Part shown: positions 10,906 through 20,941 of the stretch, piece after piece | Layout: the number at the start of each line of letters is the position of its first letter | Numbering within the stretch: the stretch's first letter is position 1 | NCBI RefSeq assembly: GCF_001021385.1 | Contig: NZ_CP011773.1 | Coordinates: 5,084,001-5,148,000 of the forward strand | Direction: 5' to 3' | Origin: Mycobacterium sp. EPa45 | Lineage (GTDB): Bacteria > Actinomycetota > Actinomycetes > Mycobacteriales > Mycobacteriaceae | Length of the DNA: 64,000 nt | Made by a program: the position numbers and the translations under genes | The notes under the pieces: generated by a model | What the model saw: the letters and a program-made list of their open reading frames with translations, nothing else | The model's database searches: none | What the model was told of the DNA's origin: nothing

Positions 10906-11280
10906 TGCTAGTTCCCCTTGTTGGTGCGGTTCGCCAGGGTCGTGACGAACTCGGTGCTTTGCTGATACGAATCTTAGAAGATCCTGATAGATACTAAGGG
11001 GCTGTTTGCCCTTCAGCAAGCGGTACCAAGGATTTTAGGGACTTAAGTACTTCGCAGTTTTCACAGCAATCACGCAGGACGGACCGGCATCGAATAGCTA
11101 ATTGACGGTCTGGAAACGTCAGGGTTACCGCCGTGTTGCACGTGTTCGCTAGGGAACTACGCCCGAGAACGTTGACGTCAATAACAAAGTGGTTTGCCGC
11201 GCTCTTTGCTAACCACACTAACGGGCGAACCGACTCCCGCGGGCCGTACACATTTGCTGACCACCTGAGAGCTTCTCAGG
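10906..11280. other. Gene-free region, 375 bp, with palindrome and hairpin
   Basis: No convincing gene is present. It is less GC-rich than its surroundings near 10960-11000. It must hold the minus-strand promoter for the secreted protein at 10905; TAAGAT (complement of 10971-10976) is a possible -10. TTGACGTCAA at 11172-11181 is a perfect 10-bp palindrome. The right edge holds the hairpin at 11264-11280. Confidence 0.5.
11264..11280 (-). terminator. Hairpin after the VWA gene
   Basis: CCTGAGA (11264-11270) and TCTCAGG (11274-11280) form a perfect 7-bp stem with a GCT loop. It begins at the base next to the TGA stop of the minus-strand VWA gene (11281), so it is a likely terminator of the MoxR-VWA operon. 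The same TCTCAGG core occurs in the proposed MprA box at 63-81, but here it is an inverted, not a direct, repeat. Confidence 0.5.
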
Positions 11281-13263
11281 TCAGCGCCTCCGACGAGACC
11301 GAAGGTAGTCGCCGACGACCGCCGCGCCGAGTCCATCCAGGTCGGGAACGACGACCCGGCCCTCCACCCGGCGGGCAACCTGATCGATGAACCTGGCCAA
11401 CCCGGGGTCGTTGCCGAGCCGGAAGATCGTCACCTGAGCGCCGAGTCGGGCTACCTCGTCAAAGCCACGCACGGTGTGCGCGATGGTCCGCGGATGGGGC
11501 GGATAGTCGAAGAACACCGACGATCCCTGCCCGTCGAAGTCCTCCAGGTGGGCCGTCGGCTCACCGTCGGTGACGACCAGGATCACCGGTTGGGCGTTGG
11601 GGTGGCGGCGCAGGTGGCGAACCGCCAGTGCCAGCGCGTGGTGCAGGTTGGTGCCCTGCTCGTAGACACCCTCGAGGCCCGTCAGCTCGGCCGCGGTCAC
11701 GGTTCGCGCGTAACGGCCGAAGGCGATGATCTGCAGCGCATCCGACCGGAACCTGGTGCTCACCAGATGATTGAGCGCGAGCGCGGTCTGCTTCATCGGC
11801 AACCAGCGGTTCTCCATGACCATCGAGAACGAGGTGTCGACCAGCAGCGCCACCGCAGCCTGAGTGCGGGTTTCGGTCTCCGACACCTCGACGTCGTCGA
11901 CGCTGATCTGTAGCGCGCCATCCATTGCGTTCGTGCCGGCCCGGCGCAGCACCGCATTCGTCAGAGTGCGGGTGACGTTCCAGGGTTCGGTGTCGCCGAA
12001 CGCCCACGGTCGGGTGGCACCGGTCAGTTCACCGGCGGCGCCGGCACGACGGGTGTCCCGCTCACCGTGGCGGCCCGAAAGTTGTTGGGCGACATCGCGA
12101 AGTGCGGTCTGACCGAGCTGGCGCATCGCTTTGGGCGACAACCGCCACTGCCCGTCGGAGCCGCGGTCCAGGAAGCCCTGGTTCATCAGCGCCCGCTCGA
12201 GTTCGGCCAGCGTCCGTGCATCGATCGCGGCCTGGTCACCGAGCTGACGGGCGAGCGCGTCGAGGTCGACGTCGTCCATGGTGGCACCGGCGTAGCTCTG
12301 CGACAGCTGCTCGGCGAGCTGCTCGAGTTCGGCGATGTCGGCCATCGCCTGCGCGCCCTCCCCCATGCCGAGGGGATTGTCACCGGAGAACTCCGACGAA
12401 CCGTCCCAGTCCTCCCCCGGCCGGGCGGCCTGCAGGTGCGAGTCGAGCCGGTTGAGCGCGTTCATCAGTGACGGCGACCCAAAAGCCTGTTGCGCCAACG
12501 CATCCAGCTCGGCACGCTGGTCGGGAGTGAGGCTGTTGCGGAACCGCTGCGCTGCCGCTGCGCGCTGGGCCAGCGAATCCAGCAGCTCCTCGACGTTCTT
12601 CGGATTCTCCGGAAAGTACTGGCCATGCTTGCGCATGAAGTCCTGAAAATCTTGCGCGCTGTCCTCGCCGCGAGAGTGCTTGTCCAGCAAATCGTTCAGG
12701 TCGTCGAGCATCTCGTTGACGGCCTGCCGGTCTTCGTCGGTGGCGTTCTCCAGCGCCTGCTTCATCCCGGCGAACCGCTGATCGAGCATCTCCCGGCCGA
12801 GCAGATCCTTGATCTGCTCGTACTTCTGGCGCGCCTCGGGGCTTCGCCAGTTGTAGTCCGAAAGCTCTTGGACGGCCTTGGCCGGCGACGGTGACAGCGA
12901 CTCGATCTGCAGCTCCTGGAAACGAGCATCGTCGTCGAGGGCGCGCGCCAATTCCTTGCGCTCGGACAGTACAGCCTCGTCGAGCAGCTGCTTGATCTCC
13001 TGCAGCGTGCCGTCGAGGTTGTTGCGGCTCAACAACTCTCGACGCCGCCGGTTCACCTCGGCAGCGAGCCGGTCGGCGCCCTTGGTGTTCTTGGTTCCAC
13101 GCCGCAACAGCTCCGACAATGCCCGGCGCGGCGAGGTGCCCTCCATGACGTCCTGCCCGATCTGCTCGAGCGCGTCACGCAGATCCACCGGCGGGGCAAG
13201 TGGATCGGGACCCCCGGTATAGGCCGAGTACCGGGAGTCGTGCGGGTGGTGGCGATTAGCCAT
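11281..13263 (-). CDS. VWA domain protein (Rv0959-like), partner of MoxR ATPase
   Basis: The protein has 660 residues. The N-terminal 420 residues are helical and highly charged, with long coiled-coil-like stretches. The C-terminal 200 residues form a von Willebrand A domain with the MIDAS motif DTSFS (AVALLVDTSFSMVMENRW), a conserved Thr in EQGTNLHHAL, and VTDGEPT. It begins at the ATG at 13263, overlapping by 8 bp the TAA of the upstream AAA+ ATPase gene (ATGGCTAA), so translation is coupled. MoxR/VWA pairs act together as chaperone-like machines that insert metals or remodel complexes. The client in mycobacteria is unknown. Confidence 0.88.
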   Translation of the reverse strand: MANRHHPHDSRYSAYTGGPDPLAPPVDLRDALEQIGQDVMEGTSPRRALSELLRRGTKNTKGADRLAAEVNRRRRELLSRNNLDGTLQEIKQLLDEAVLSERKELARALDDDARFQELQIESLSPSPAKAVQELSDYNWRSPEARQKYEQIKDLLGREMLDQRFAGMKQALENATDEDRQAVNEMLDDLNDLLDKHSRGEDSAQDFQDFMRKHGQYFPENPKNVEELLDSLAQRAAAAQRFRNSLTPDQRAELDALAQQAFGSPSLMNALNRLDSHLQAARPGEDWDGSSEFSGDNPLGMGEGAQAMADIAELEQLAEQLSQSYAGATMDDVDLDALARQLGDQAAIDARTLAELERALMNQGFLDRGSDGQWRLSPKAMRQLGQTALRDVAQQLSGRHGERDTRRAGAAGELTGATRPWAFGDTEPWNVTRTLTNAVLRRAGTNAMDGALQISVDDVEVSETETRTQAAVALLVDTSFSMVMENRWLPMKQTALALNHLVSTRFRSDALQIIAFGRYARTVTAAELTGLEGVYEQGTNLHHALALAVRHLRRHPNAQPVILVVTDGEPTAHLEDFDGQGSSVFFDYPPHPRTIAHTVRGFDEVARLGAQVTIFRLGNDPGLARFIDQVARRVEGRVVVPDLDGLGAAVVGDYLRSRRRR

Positions 13264-14638
13264 AGACGGTTTCGCCTTCGCCTGTCACCTTGTCGATGCG
13301 CTTGGCCAGATACAGCGCCTCCAGCGCCAGTTCGAGCGCGGCGGCGCGTTCTCCTTCGGTCTCGGCGTCGAGCCGCTTGGCGATCGCGTCGATCACCGGC
13401 AGGTCCGGCAGTGCGGCCAGCACATCCTTGGCCGCCACCTGCTCACCGGTCGTCACCGCCGAGCCGCCCTCTACGGCCGCCACCAGCGGGCCGACGTCGA
13501 TGCCGCCCAGCACCCGTTGCGCGGTGTCGGCGGTCGCGCGGCGCAGCAGGTGCTCGAGCACCGCCTGCTCGCGGCCCTCCTCACCGGATTCGAATTCCAG
13601 CTTGCCGCGCAGCACGTCGACGATGGTGGAGAGGTCGACCACGCGGGCCACCGGCTCCTCTTCGCCCAGGATCGCGCCGCGATGGCGAGCCGAGGCGGCG
13701 ACCGTCTCGGCCGCCGCGATCGCGAAGCGCGCCGACACGCCCGAACGCTGGTCGACCGAGTTGGACTCGCGCAGGTAGCGCGCGAACCGGGCAATGATCT
13801 GCATCAGATAGGTCGGAACCTGCGCCGACAAGTGGGCTTCCTGGGTGATCACGCCGACCTCGGCGTCGAGCTCGCGCGGGTAGTGCGTGCGGATCTCCGC
13901 ACCGAAGCGGTCCTTGAGCGGGGTGATGATGCGACCGCGGTTGGTGTAGTCCTCCGGGTTGGCACTGGCGACGACCAGCACATCCAGCGGCAGCCGCAGC
14001 GTGTAGCCGCGCACCTGGATGTCCCGTTCCTCCATCACGTTCAGCATCGAGACCTGGATGCGCTCGGCCAGGTCGGGCAGCTCGTTGACGGCGACGATGC
14101 CGCGGTGCGCGCGCGGGATCAGGCCATAGGCGATGGTCTCCGGGTCGCCGAGGCTACGGCCCTCGGCGACCTTGATCGGGTCGATGTCACCGACCAGGTC
14201 GGCCACGCTGGTGTCGGGCGTCGCGAGCTTCTCGGTGTAGCGCTCGCTGCGGTGCCGCCACTGGACGGGCAGCGCATCCCCGAGGTCGGCGGCCCGCCGG
14301 ATCGACTCCGGCGTGATCGGGGTGTAGGGGTGCTCGCCGAGTTCGGATCCGGCGATCACCGGCGTCCACTCGTCGAGCAGGTTCTGCAGTGAGCGCAGCA
14401 AGCGGGTCTTGCCCTGCCCGCGCTCACCCAGCAGAACAAAGTCATGCCCCGCGATCAAGGCCCGCTCCAGCTGCGGCAACACGGTGTCTTCGAAACCGAA
14501 AATGCCTGGCCAGACGTCGTCTCCCTCGGCCAGCGCGGTCAGGAGGTTCTCCCGGATCTCCTGCTTGACGCTGCGCTCACGATGCCCGGAAGCGCGTAGT
14601 TCGCCAAGAGTGCGGGGACGGGTGTCAGGTGAAGTCAC
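13256..14638 (-). CDS. MoxR/magnesium-chelatase-type AAA+ ATPase (Rv0958-like)
   Basis: This 460-residue AAA+ protein has Walker A LLGERGQGKTRLLRSL, a Walker B-like region GIVAVNELPDLAERIQ, sensor-1 asparagine in VVASANPEDYTNRGRI, and an arginine-finger region PLKDRFGAEIRT. These are the features of the ChlI/MoxR clade. It is not a chlorophyll enzyme here, because no porphyrin-chelatase partners are present. Its immediate partner is the VWA gene, overlapping by 8 bp. The ATG at 14638 is the only reasonable start. It probably powers remodelling of a client bound by the VWA protein. Confidence 0.9.
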   Translation of the reverse strand: MTSPDTRPRTLGELRASGHRERSVKQEIRENLLTALAEGDDVWPGIFGFEDTVLPQLERALIAGHDFVLLGERGQGKTRLLRSLQNLLDEWTPVIAGSELGEHPYTPITPESIRRAADLGDALPVQWRHRSERYTEKLATPDTSVADLVGDIDPIKVAEGRSLGDPETIAYGLIPRAHRGIVAVNELPDLAERIQVSMLNVMEERDIQVRGYTLRLPLDVLVVASANPEDYTNRGRIITPLKDRFGAEIRTHYPRELDAEVGVITQEAHLSAQVPTYLMQIIARFARYLRESNSVDQRSGVSARFAIAAAETVAASARHRGAILGEEEPVARVVDLSTIVDVLRGKLEFESGEEGREQAVLEHLLRRATADTAQRVLGGIDVGPLVAAVEGGSAVTTGEQVAAKDVLAALPDLPVIDAIAKRLDAETEGERAAALELALEALYLAKRIDKVTGEGETVYG

Positions 14639-14721
14639 CTCTCCACGCTACGACTGCCGCGCCACGGAGGCATTACGCGGTCAGCGCAACGTCACATATG
14701 GCTCACTCGGAATACCCGCGA

Positions 14722-16302
14722 TCAGTGCGCGAAGTGCCGGGCTCCGGTGAGGTACAGCGTGATCCCAGCCTTGGCCGCGGCTTCGGTGACCAGCTCGTCG
14801 CGCATCGATCCGCCGGGATGCACGACGGCCTTCACGCCGGCCGCGGTCAAGGTCTCCAGCCCGTCCGGGAACGGGAAGAACGCGTCGCTGGCGGCCACCG
14901 CACCGCGGACCCGCTCGCCGCCGCGCTCCACCGCCAGGCGCGCCGCGTCGACGCGGTTGACCTGGCCCATGCCCACACCGACGGTGGCGCCGTCGGCGGC
15001 GACCACGATCGCGTTGGACTTCACCGCGCGGCAGGTACGCCAGGCGAACTGCAGATCGGCCAACGTCGCCGCGTCCGCGGCGGTACCGGTCGCCAGTGTC
15101 CAGTTGGCCGGGTCGTCACCGGACCCGTCCAGGGCGTCGCGCTCCTGGATCAACAGGCCGCCGCTGATCTGACGCAGCTCAGCCCCGCCGACCGGCGGTT
15201 CGGAGGCGACGAGTACGCGAATGTTCTTCTTGCGGGCCAAGATTTCCACTGCACCGGGTTCATATGCCGGCGCGATGATGACCTCGGTGAAGATCTCGGA
15301 GACGAACTCGGCCATCTCCACACTTACCGCGGTGTTGGCCGCAATCACCCCGCCGAAAGCGCTGAGCGGATCGCATTCGTGCGCCTTGCGGTGCGCATCG
15401 GCCACCGACACCGACGAGATCGCGATGCCACACGGGTTGGCGTGCTTGATGATCGCCACGCAGATCTGCTCATGGTCGAACGCCGCCCGCCAGGCCGCAT
15501 CGGCATCGGTGAAGTTGTTGTAGGACATCTCTTTTCCGTGCAGCTGCTCGGCCTGGGCCAGGCCCGGCCAGCCGGCGTCATCGCTGTAGAGCGCGGCCTG
15601 CTGATGCGGGTTCTCGCCGTAGCGCAGCTGCGAGGTGCGTCGCCAGGTTCGGCCGAACCACGGCGGCAGGAACGCCGGCGCGTCACCGGACTCGGGGGCC
15701 AGGACCGATCCCATCCAGCCGGCGACGGCCACGTCGTACTCGGCGGTGTGGCGAAATGCCAATGCCGCCAGCTTCTGCCGCTCGGCAAGCGTGAAGCCGC
15801 CGCTGCGGACCGCGGCCAGCACACCGTCGTAACCGAGCGGATCGACGACGACGGCCACGCTGGGGTGATTCTTGGCCGACGCGCGCACCATCGACGGCCC
15901 GCCGATGTCGATCTGCTCCACGCATTCGTCGGCATCCGCGCCGGAGGCCACGGTCTCGCTGAACGGATAGAGGTTGACCACGACGAGGTCGAACGGCTCG
16001 ATCTTCAGATCGCCGAGGGCCTTGACGTGTTCAGGCTTGCGGGTGTCGGCGAGCAGCCCGGCGTGGATGTGTGGATGCAGGGTCTTGACCCGGCCGTCGA
16101 GCACCTCGGGAAAGCCGGTCACGAATTCCACGGGGGTGACCGGAATACCGTTATCCGCAATGGTTTTGGCTGTCGACCCGGTGGACACGATGGCCACGCC
16201 CGCTTCGTGCAGACCCTGCGCAAGCGGAATCAGTCCGCTCTTGTCGTACACGCTGATCAGCGCGCGCCGGATCGGCCTCTTGCCCAAAGTCCCCGCGGTC
16301 AT
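14722..16302 (-). CDS. purH: Bifunctional AICAR transformylase/IMP cyclohydrolase
   Basis: This 526-residue protein catalyses the last two steps of de novo purine synthesis: formylation of AICAR with 10-formyl-THF, then closure to IMP. The N-terminal 150 residues are the MGS-like cyclohydrolase ([38 protein letters not shown]). The C-terminal transformylase includes [14 protein letters not shown] and KHANPCGIA, then [10 protein letters not shown] at the very end. The ATG at 16302 overlaps the purN stop (ATGA), so purN-purH is a two-gene operon. Confidence 0.97.
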   Translation of the reverse strand: MTAGTLGKRPIRRALISVYDKSGLIPLAQGLHEAGVAIVSTGSTAKTIADNGIPVTPVEFVTGFPEVLDGRVKTLHPHIHAGLLADTRKPEHVKALGDLKIEPFDLVVVNLYPFSETVASGADADECVEQIDIGGPSMVRASAKNHPSVAVVVDPLGYDGVLAAVRSGGFTLAERQKLAALAFRHTAEYDVAVAGWMGSVLAPESGDAPAFLPPWFGRTWRRTSQLRYGENPHQQAALYSDDAGWPGLAQAEQLHGKEMSYNNFTDADAAWRAAFDHEQICVAIIKHANPCGIAISSVSVADAHRKAHECDPLSAFGGVIAANTAVSVEMAEFVSEIFTEVIIAPAYEPGAVEILARKKNIRVLVASEPPVGGAELRQISGGLLIQERDALDGSGDDPANWTLATGTAADAATLADLQFAWRTCRAVKSNAIVVAADGATVGVGMGQVNRVDAARLAVERGGERVRGAVAASDAFFPFPDGLETLTAAGVKAVVHPGGSMRDELVTEAAAKAGITLYLTGARHFAH

Positions 16303-16928
16303 CCTATGGTCGCCTTTCTGCCACTCCAGGTCACACCGCGCTGAGCCAGCGCGGCCAGCACATCCACCAACAGCCGCCGTTCGGTGACCTTGATGCGTTC
16401 GTGCAACGTGTCTTCGTCGTCGTCGTCGAGAATCACGATCGGCTCTTGGGCCAGGATCGGACCGGTGTCCACACCGGCGTCCACCAGATGCACCGTACAG
16501 CCGGTGACCTTCACCCCGTAGGCCAGCGCTTCGGGCACCGCATGCGCGCCCGGAAAGGCGGGCAGCAACGCCGGATGCGTGTTGACGACACGGCCCAGGA
16601 ATCGTGAAAGAAATTCCGGTCCAAGTATTTTCATGAATCCGGCGGAGACGATCAGGTCCGGACGATGCGCCTCGGTGGCGTCGGCGATCGCCGCGTCCCA
16701 GTCGGCGCGGCTCGGATAGTCCTTCAGCCGCACGCGATACGACGGGATCGACGCGGCCTGCGCGATGTCGACGGCTCGGCAGTCGCGGTCCACACCGACG
16801 GCGACAACCCGCGCGGGATAGTCGTCGACGGCGGCATTCAGCAGCGACTGCAACAGCGATCCGGTTCCCGAGGCCAGCACGACGAGGCGTGCCGGCGCGC
16901 TCGGCGGAATGTGGATCGGATGCAGCAC
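16299..16928 (-). CDS. purN: Phosphoribosylglycinamide formyltransferase (GAR transformylase)
   Basis: This 209-residue enzyme transfers formyl from 10-formyl-THF to GAR, the third step of purine synthesis. [18 protein letters not shown] is the phosphate-binding N-terminus. The catalytic Asn-His lie in [17 protein letters not shown], and the catalytic Asp in [14 protein letters not shown] chose the GTG at 16928 ([15 protein letters not shown]) because the M. tuberculosis protein starts similarly close to PPSAPARL; an ATG at 16976 would add 16 unlikely residues. It is translationally coupled to purH downstream. Confidence 0.93.
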   Translation of the reverse strand: MLHPIHIPPSAPARLVVLASGTGSLLQSLLNAAVDDYPARVVAVGVDRDCRAVDIAQAASIPSYRVRLKDYPSRADWDAAIADATEAHRPDLIVSAGFMKILGPEFLSRFLGRVVNTHPALLPAFPGAHAVPEALAYGVKVTGCTVHLVDAGVDTGPILAQEPIVILDDDDEDTLHERIKVTERRLLVDVLAALAQRGVTWSGRKATIG

Positions 16929-17013
16929 GGCGATGAGCCTAACCGAGCGTGTTTGTCGCTTCCGGTCGCCGGGCACCCGAGGTTCCAGCCACGACTATCG
17001 AGGAGCATCGTCA

Positions 17014-17268
17014 ATGTCGATCTGCGACACATGCGGCAATGATTACGACAAGGCGTTCACCGTCACCTTCGCCGACGGGCGCACCGCCACCTTCGACAGT
17101 GTTGAATGTGCGGCCGCCGAGCTGGCCCCGGAGTGCGCGCACTGCGGATGCCGGATCCTGGGGCACGGGATCGAGACCGAGGACGCCATCTTCTGTTGTG
17201 CGCACTGCGCGCGGAAGTCGAGCAACGCCGACGTCAACGACCGCTGGCCGGTGCCCGCGGGCGCCTAG
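17014..17268 (+). CDS. Small Cys-rich (metallothionein/zinc-ribbon-like) protein
   Basis: This 84-residue protein has cysteines in CDTC near the N-terminus, in VEC, in CAHCGC and in CCAHC: four clustered pairs suited to one or two zinc sites. GAGGAGC lies 8-13 bp before the ATG at 17014. Similar actinobacterial proteins are sometimes labelled metallothionein, but the spacing is more like a treble-clef or zinc-ribbon fold. It stands alone on the plus strand, divergent from purN, and its TAG overlaps the stop codon of perM on the other strand. Role unknown; metal binding is an inference. Confidence 0.75.
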   Translation: MSICDTCGNDYDKAFTVTFADGRTATFDSVECAAAELAPECAHCGCRILGHGIETEDAIFCCAHCARKSSNADVNDRWPVPAGA

Positions 17269-18671
17269 CGTTCGGCAGGCCCCGGCTCGATGTCGTCGTC
17301 GACGACCATCAGATCCTCGACGTCCTCCAGATCCGGTGCGGGGCGCACCGGCTGCGGGGGTGGGGCGGGTTCGGGTTCGACTTCGGGCTCAGGATCCGGC
17401 TCCGGCTCTGCGTCCTCGTCGGCCACGTCGGGAATTGGCGTGGTCAGCGCTTCGTCGTCGTCCTCGAATTCCTCGTCGAGAAGCGGTTCGCCGGCCGCAA
17501 CAACCGGCTCGGGTGGCTTGACCCGCTTTGGCCGGCGCAGCACGCCTCCGGTCAACGCCACCGTGAGCGAGCCGATCGCGAAGAACCAGAAGAACACCGC
17601 CGGGCCGAAGGTGCTCTGGTCCACTCCGACCTCGCCGAAATTGCCCAGCTGGCCGCCCCCGGCATAGCCCAGCACTGCCATCACCACGGCAGCCAGCAGC
17701 GATGCGACCGCCAGTTTCGCCAGCGCAGCCGGCCAGGGCAGTGGCCGGCTGGCGCATTGCTGTCCCACTGCAACCCCGGATGCGGCACCGACGATCAGCA
17801 GCGCCACCCATACCGGCCCCAGCGGTGGCGTCGGCACCGCGGCCAGGACCGGCAGCGCCGGGATGTCCCCGCCGAAGACCGTGAACGAACTGAACGTCGC
17901 GAAACCGATGTGGGCACTCGAGCCGACTGCCATCGCCGACGTCCCCACGATCACGTTGGGCACGTACAAGGCTGACAGCAACGTGAGGCTGAGCTGTCCG
18001 AACAGCGAATCGGTGACCGCGTACAGCTCGTGCATGGTGCCCCAGTGCACGACCAGCGACACCGCGGCGACCACACCCGACAATCCCAGCAGCGCCAGCA
18101 GCCCTGCCGTCGCCGCCCGCACCGTGTCACCGAGCCACAGCGGCAGCCGCAGCGCACGAAGGGCCCGCCAGCCCACCTGCGACCCCACGCCGATCAGCGC
18201 GCCGATGCCGTGGACCGCCAGAACTCCCGCGAACGCACGTAATGCACTGGGCGTCTGCAGCTCGGTGATCACCGACGAGGCGTCGTGAATGACGGCCAGC
18301 GCGATCGCGGCGAACAACAGCGGGCCACCGATGGCCGACGTGACGATCCAGCGGGTCACGAACCAGGAAGCGCGCGGCGAGGTCGCGTGCGCGCATGTGC
18401 GCGCGGTCCCCCACACCATCAGCAACACCGGCAGCAGCGGCAGCACCGCCAGCTGGTGCCCGGCGATCGAGATCGGGACCTGATGCACCGCCAGCCACAT
18501 GCTGGCGATTGCACCCAGGGTGCCGGTCATGTCGCTGTTGGCGATGACGAGTTGAAGCAGCGTCACAGCCGCGATCACAACCAGTGCGACCAACGACGGG
18601 CCGAACGCGACCCGGACCAGGTCACGCGCTTGACGCGCACCGACCGGCCGCTTGTCCTCCATCCGTATCAC
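17265..18671 (-). CDS. perM: Integral membrane protein PerM (DUF6350), cell-division associated
   Basis: This 468-residue protein has roughly nine hydrophobic membrane segments (residues about 22-385). The cytoplasmic tail is acidic and Pro/Glu-rich ([14 protein letters not shown]). It matches Rv0955, PerM, which from published work supports FtsB stability, division and persistence in chronic infection. Start codons are GTG at 18671 (MIRMEDKR) or ATG at 18662 (MEDKR); neither has a clear Shine-Dalgarno. Its 3' end overlaps the Cys-rich gene by 3 bp. Downstream of the Rv0954-like gene on the same strand, it probably belongs to the same divisome-related transcription unit. Confidence 0.85.
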   Translation of the reverse strand: MIRMEDKRPVGARQARDLVRVAFGPSLVALVVIAAVTLLQLVIANSDMTGTLGAIASMWLAVHQVPISIAGHQLAVLPLLPVLLMVWGTARTCAHATSPRASWFVTRWIVTSAIGGPLLFAAIALAVIHDASSVITELQTPSALRAFAGVLAVHGIGALIGVGSQVGWRALRALRLPLWLGDTVRAATAGLLALLGLSGVVAAVSLVVHWGTMHELYAVTDSLFGQLSLTLLSALYVPNVIVGTSAMAVGSSAHIGFATFSSFTVFGGDIPALPVLAAVPTPPLGPVWVALLIVGAASGVAVGQQCASRPLPWPAALAKLAVASLLAAVVMAVLGYAGGGQLGNFGEVGVDQSTFGPAVFFWFFAIGSLTVALTGGVLRRPKRVKPPEPVVAAGEPLLDEEFEDDDEALTTPIPDVADEDAEPEPDPEPEVEPEPAPPPQPVRPAPDLEDVEDLMVVDDDIEPGPAER

Positions 18672-18711
18672 TCGACGCGCCGGTCAGGCGTGATGCGCGA
18701 AGAGCGCCCGG

Positions 18712-19524
18712 TTAGGACGGGTTCTGGCCCGACGGCGACGATGACGGCGCCTGGGGCTGCTGCTGTTCGGGCTGAGCGGGCTGCTGCTGGCCCGAGCCGC
18801 TCGACGGCGGCGGGCTGAAGCTGGGGAACCCGGTCGGCGGGGTGGGCGGACCGCTCTGGGCACCGCCGAAACCACCGGTCGACGGGCCGGACGAATAGCC
18901 GCCGCCGTACTGCGTGGGGTAGTTCGGCCGCGGCGGAAGACCCTGAGGCGGGCCCTGCGGACCGGGCTGGCCGTAGTAACCACCGGGGGGCGGGCCGTAC
19001 TGACCGAACTGCTCGTAGCGAGGCCGGGGCGCCGGAGCGGTGATGACACCGGCTTCCAGCAGCAGCGCCGCGACCGCCGCGATCGCCTGCAACAGAGTGA
19101 AGGCGAGCAGCAGCCACAGTCCCCAGCCGACGGAGAAGCCGGTCGGCTTGCTGATGACCTGGGCGATCGCCATCAGGACCGCGATCACCGATGCCGTCGC
19201 GATCACGCCGCCGTAATCCCTGGCCCTGGGTAGCAGTGCGGCCGCCGCGAGTAGGGCGGCAACGAGCGTGGCGACCACCGGGTAGCCGCCGCCACCGCCG
19301 GTGAGCTCGGCACCACCGAAGGGGCCGAGGTCGGCGTGGACGGTGAGGATCGGCCCGAAGCTGGCCAGGTAGGCGGCCAGGCCGAGCACGATAACGGCGA
19401 TGTTGAGGTAGTGCGGCAGCTTGCTCGGCCCGGCCTCAGTCGGCGCGAACGACTGTGTGGGCGCGCCGTAGGGACCGGTCGGCTGCGATGGTTGGTAGCC
19501 CGGATTGGTGGGCGGGTAAGTCAT
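18712..19524 (-). CDS. Rv0954-like membrane protein (DUF5336, 34-kDa antigen family)
   Basis: The 270-residue protein starts at ATG 19524 after AAGGAGAG. A Pro/Gln-rich N-terminus of about 40 residues is followed by four membrane helices (LNIAVIVLGLAAYLASFGPI, ATLVAALLAAAALLPRA, a third near IATASVIAVLMAIAQV, a fourth near LWLLLAFTLLQAIAAVAALL). It ends in a long Pro/Gly/Gln/Ser-rich disordered tail. This is the architecture of Rv0954 and the M. avium 34-kDa antigen. From memory, Rv0954 has been reported as a member of the mycobacterial division complex, which suits its place directly before perM. Confidence 0.85.
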   Translation of the reverse strand: MTYPPTNPGYQPSQPTGPYGAPTQSFAPTEAGPSKLPHYLNIAVIVLGLAAYLASFGPILTVHADLGPFGGAELTGGGGGYPVVATLVAALLAAAALLPRARDYGGVIATASVIAVLMAIAQVISKPTGFSVGWGLWLLLAFTLLQAIAAVAALLLEAGVITAPAPRPRYEQFGQYGPPPGGYYGQPGPQGPPQGLPPRPNYPTQYGGGYSSGPSTGGFGGAQSGPPTPPTGFPSFSPPPSSGSGQQQPAQPEQQQPQAPSSSPSGQNPS

Positions 19525-19690
19525 GGCCTCTCCTTCAGCCTTGTCACGCCGCGCATCCCCGCGGCGCTGCGTCGGTTGTGGCTCGGAACGGACCCGCAAG
19601 GTCCGACTCGCACACCACGCTATCGCACGGCGCCGCGCCCGCCACGACCATCGGCGTGTCACACAGGCAGTTGGTAACCGCCCCCGCAGC

Positions 19691-20821
19691 TCAGGCGGAG
19701 ACCTGAAGCGGCGCCGAAATCGAATCGCTTTCGGCGGCCTCGATTTCGCGCACCAGAGGCAGAACCCGCGCACCGAAGTATTCGATCTCCTCCTGAAAGT
19801 GCAGGAAGCCACCGAGGATGAGGTCCACCCCGCGTTTGCGGTACGCGGCGATGCGTTCGGCGATCTGCTCGGGCGTTCCGATCAGCTGGGTGCGGAATCC
19901 GTCGTTGTATTGGACGAGGTCGGAGAACGACGAGTCGGCCCACATGCCGCGCTTGTCGGCAGTCGAGCTGCCGGCCTGCTGTACGGCAGCATGGAAACCC
20001 TCCACCGCTGGTTTGTTGGCCTTGGCGATGATCTCGCGCAGGACCTCCTTCGCTTCCTTCTCGGTATCGCGGGCGATGATGAAGCCGTTGAGCCCGAAGC
20101 TGACCTCGCGGTTGGCGTCGCGGGCATGATCGCGAACCTCGACGAGCTGCTCGGTGACGCCGTCGAAGTCCTTGCCGTTGGAGAAGTACCAGTCGGCGTA
20201 GTACCCACCGTTGCGCCGCGCGGCGGTGGAGTTGCCGCCTTGGAATATCTCCGGGTTGGGCCGCTCCGGTGTGTTGAGCGGCTTGGGCTTCAGCGTGAAG
20301 TCGTGGATGCGGTAGAAGTCGCCGCGGAAGTCGACATCATCCTCGGTCCAGATCTTGCGGAGCACCTGCAGGAATTCGGCGCTGCGGCGATAGCGCTCGT
20401 CGTGCTCGAGCCACGGCTCACCGAGGTGGGTGAACTCGTCCTTGAACCAGCCGGAGACGACGTTGACGGCGAACCGGCCACCGGAGAGGTGGTCTGCGGT
20501 GGCGCCGAGTTTGGCCAGCACCGCCGGTTGCCACAGGCCGGGGTGAACGGCCGCGATGAGCTTGAGCCGTTGGGTGGCCAGCAACAGCGCCAGCGAGAAG
20601 CTGGTGGATTCGTGCTGGAATTCGGCGCCATAGCTGGCCTCATAGCGGACCTGCGACAGTGCGTATTCGAAGCCGTTGTTCTCCGCCGTCTGCGCGAGCT
20701 TGACGTTGTAGTCGTAGCTCCAGTCGGTGCGCTGCTCGATGGTGCTGGTGACAAGGCCACCGCTGACGTTGGGCACCCAGTAGGCGAATTTCACGTTCTC
20801 GGCGATGCGTTCGGTCGTCAT
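19691..20821 (-). CDS. sfnG: FMNH2-dependent dimethylsulfone monooxygenase (SfnG-like)
   Basis: This 376-residue luciferase-fold monooxygenase has strong SfnG motifs: FAYWVPNVSGGLV, then DYNVKLAQTAENNGFEYALS, VNVVSGWFKDEF, EPWLEHDERYRRS, GFLHFQEEIEYFG. SfnG oxidises dimethylsulfone to methanesulfinate with reduced flavin from a separate reductase; no reductase is adjacent. I chose the ATG at 20821 (MTTERIAENV); ATG at 20830 is in frame and equally possible. The gene has no counterpart at this point in M. tuberculosis as I recall, so it looks like a local insertion between the Rv0954 and Rv0953c homologues. A related alkanesulfonate-type substrate is possible. Confidence 0.82.
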   Translation of the reverse strand: MTTERIAENVKFAYWVPNVSGGLVTSTIEQRTDWSYDYNVKLAQTAENNGFEYALSQVRYEASYGAEFQHESTSFSLALLLATQRLKLIAAVHPGLWQPAVLAKLGATADHLSGGRFAVNVVSGWFKDEFTHLGEPWLEHDERYRRSAEFLQVLRKIWTEDDVDFRGDFYRIHDFTLKPKPLNTPERPNPEIFQGGNSTAARRNGGYYADWYFSNGKDFDGVTEQLVEVRDHARDANREVSFGLNGFIIARDTEKEAKEVLREIIAKANKPAVEGFHAAVQQAGSSTADKRGMWADSSFSDLVQYNDGFRTQLIGTPEQIAERIAAYRKRGVDLILGGFLHFQEEIEYFGARVLPLVREIEAAESDSISAPLQVSA

Positions 20822-20904
20822 GGTGTGCATGCTTGCGACGGCGTGCGCCGGGGTCACCCCTTTAACTCGCCGAGAGCGCAGATGTCGCCTACTGAGACGC
20901 CGCC

Positions 20905-20934
20905 TTGCCCGGGGGTAGCCGACCGGTTTCTAAT
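20905..20934 (+). promoter_or_regulatory. Leaderless-type promoter of the Rv0953c-like gene
   Basis: TTGCCC (20905-20910), an 18-bp spacer and TCTAAT (20929-20934) place the start site at the ATG at 20942. That supports the MDYG start over the ATG at 20933. Confidence 0.4.
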
Positions 20935-20941
20935 GCAGCCC

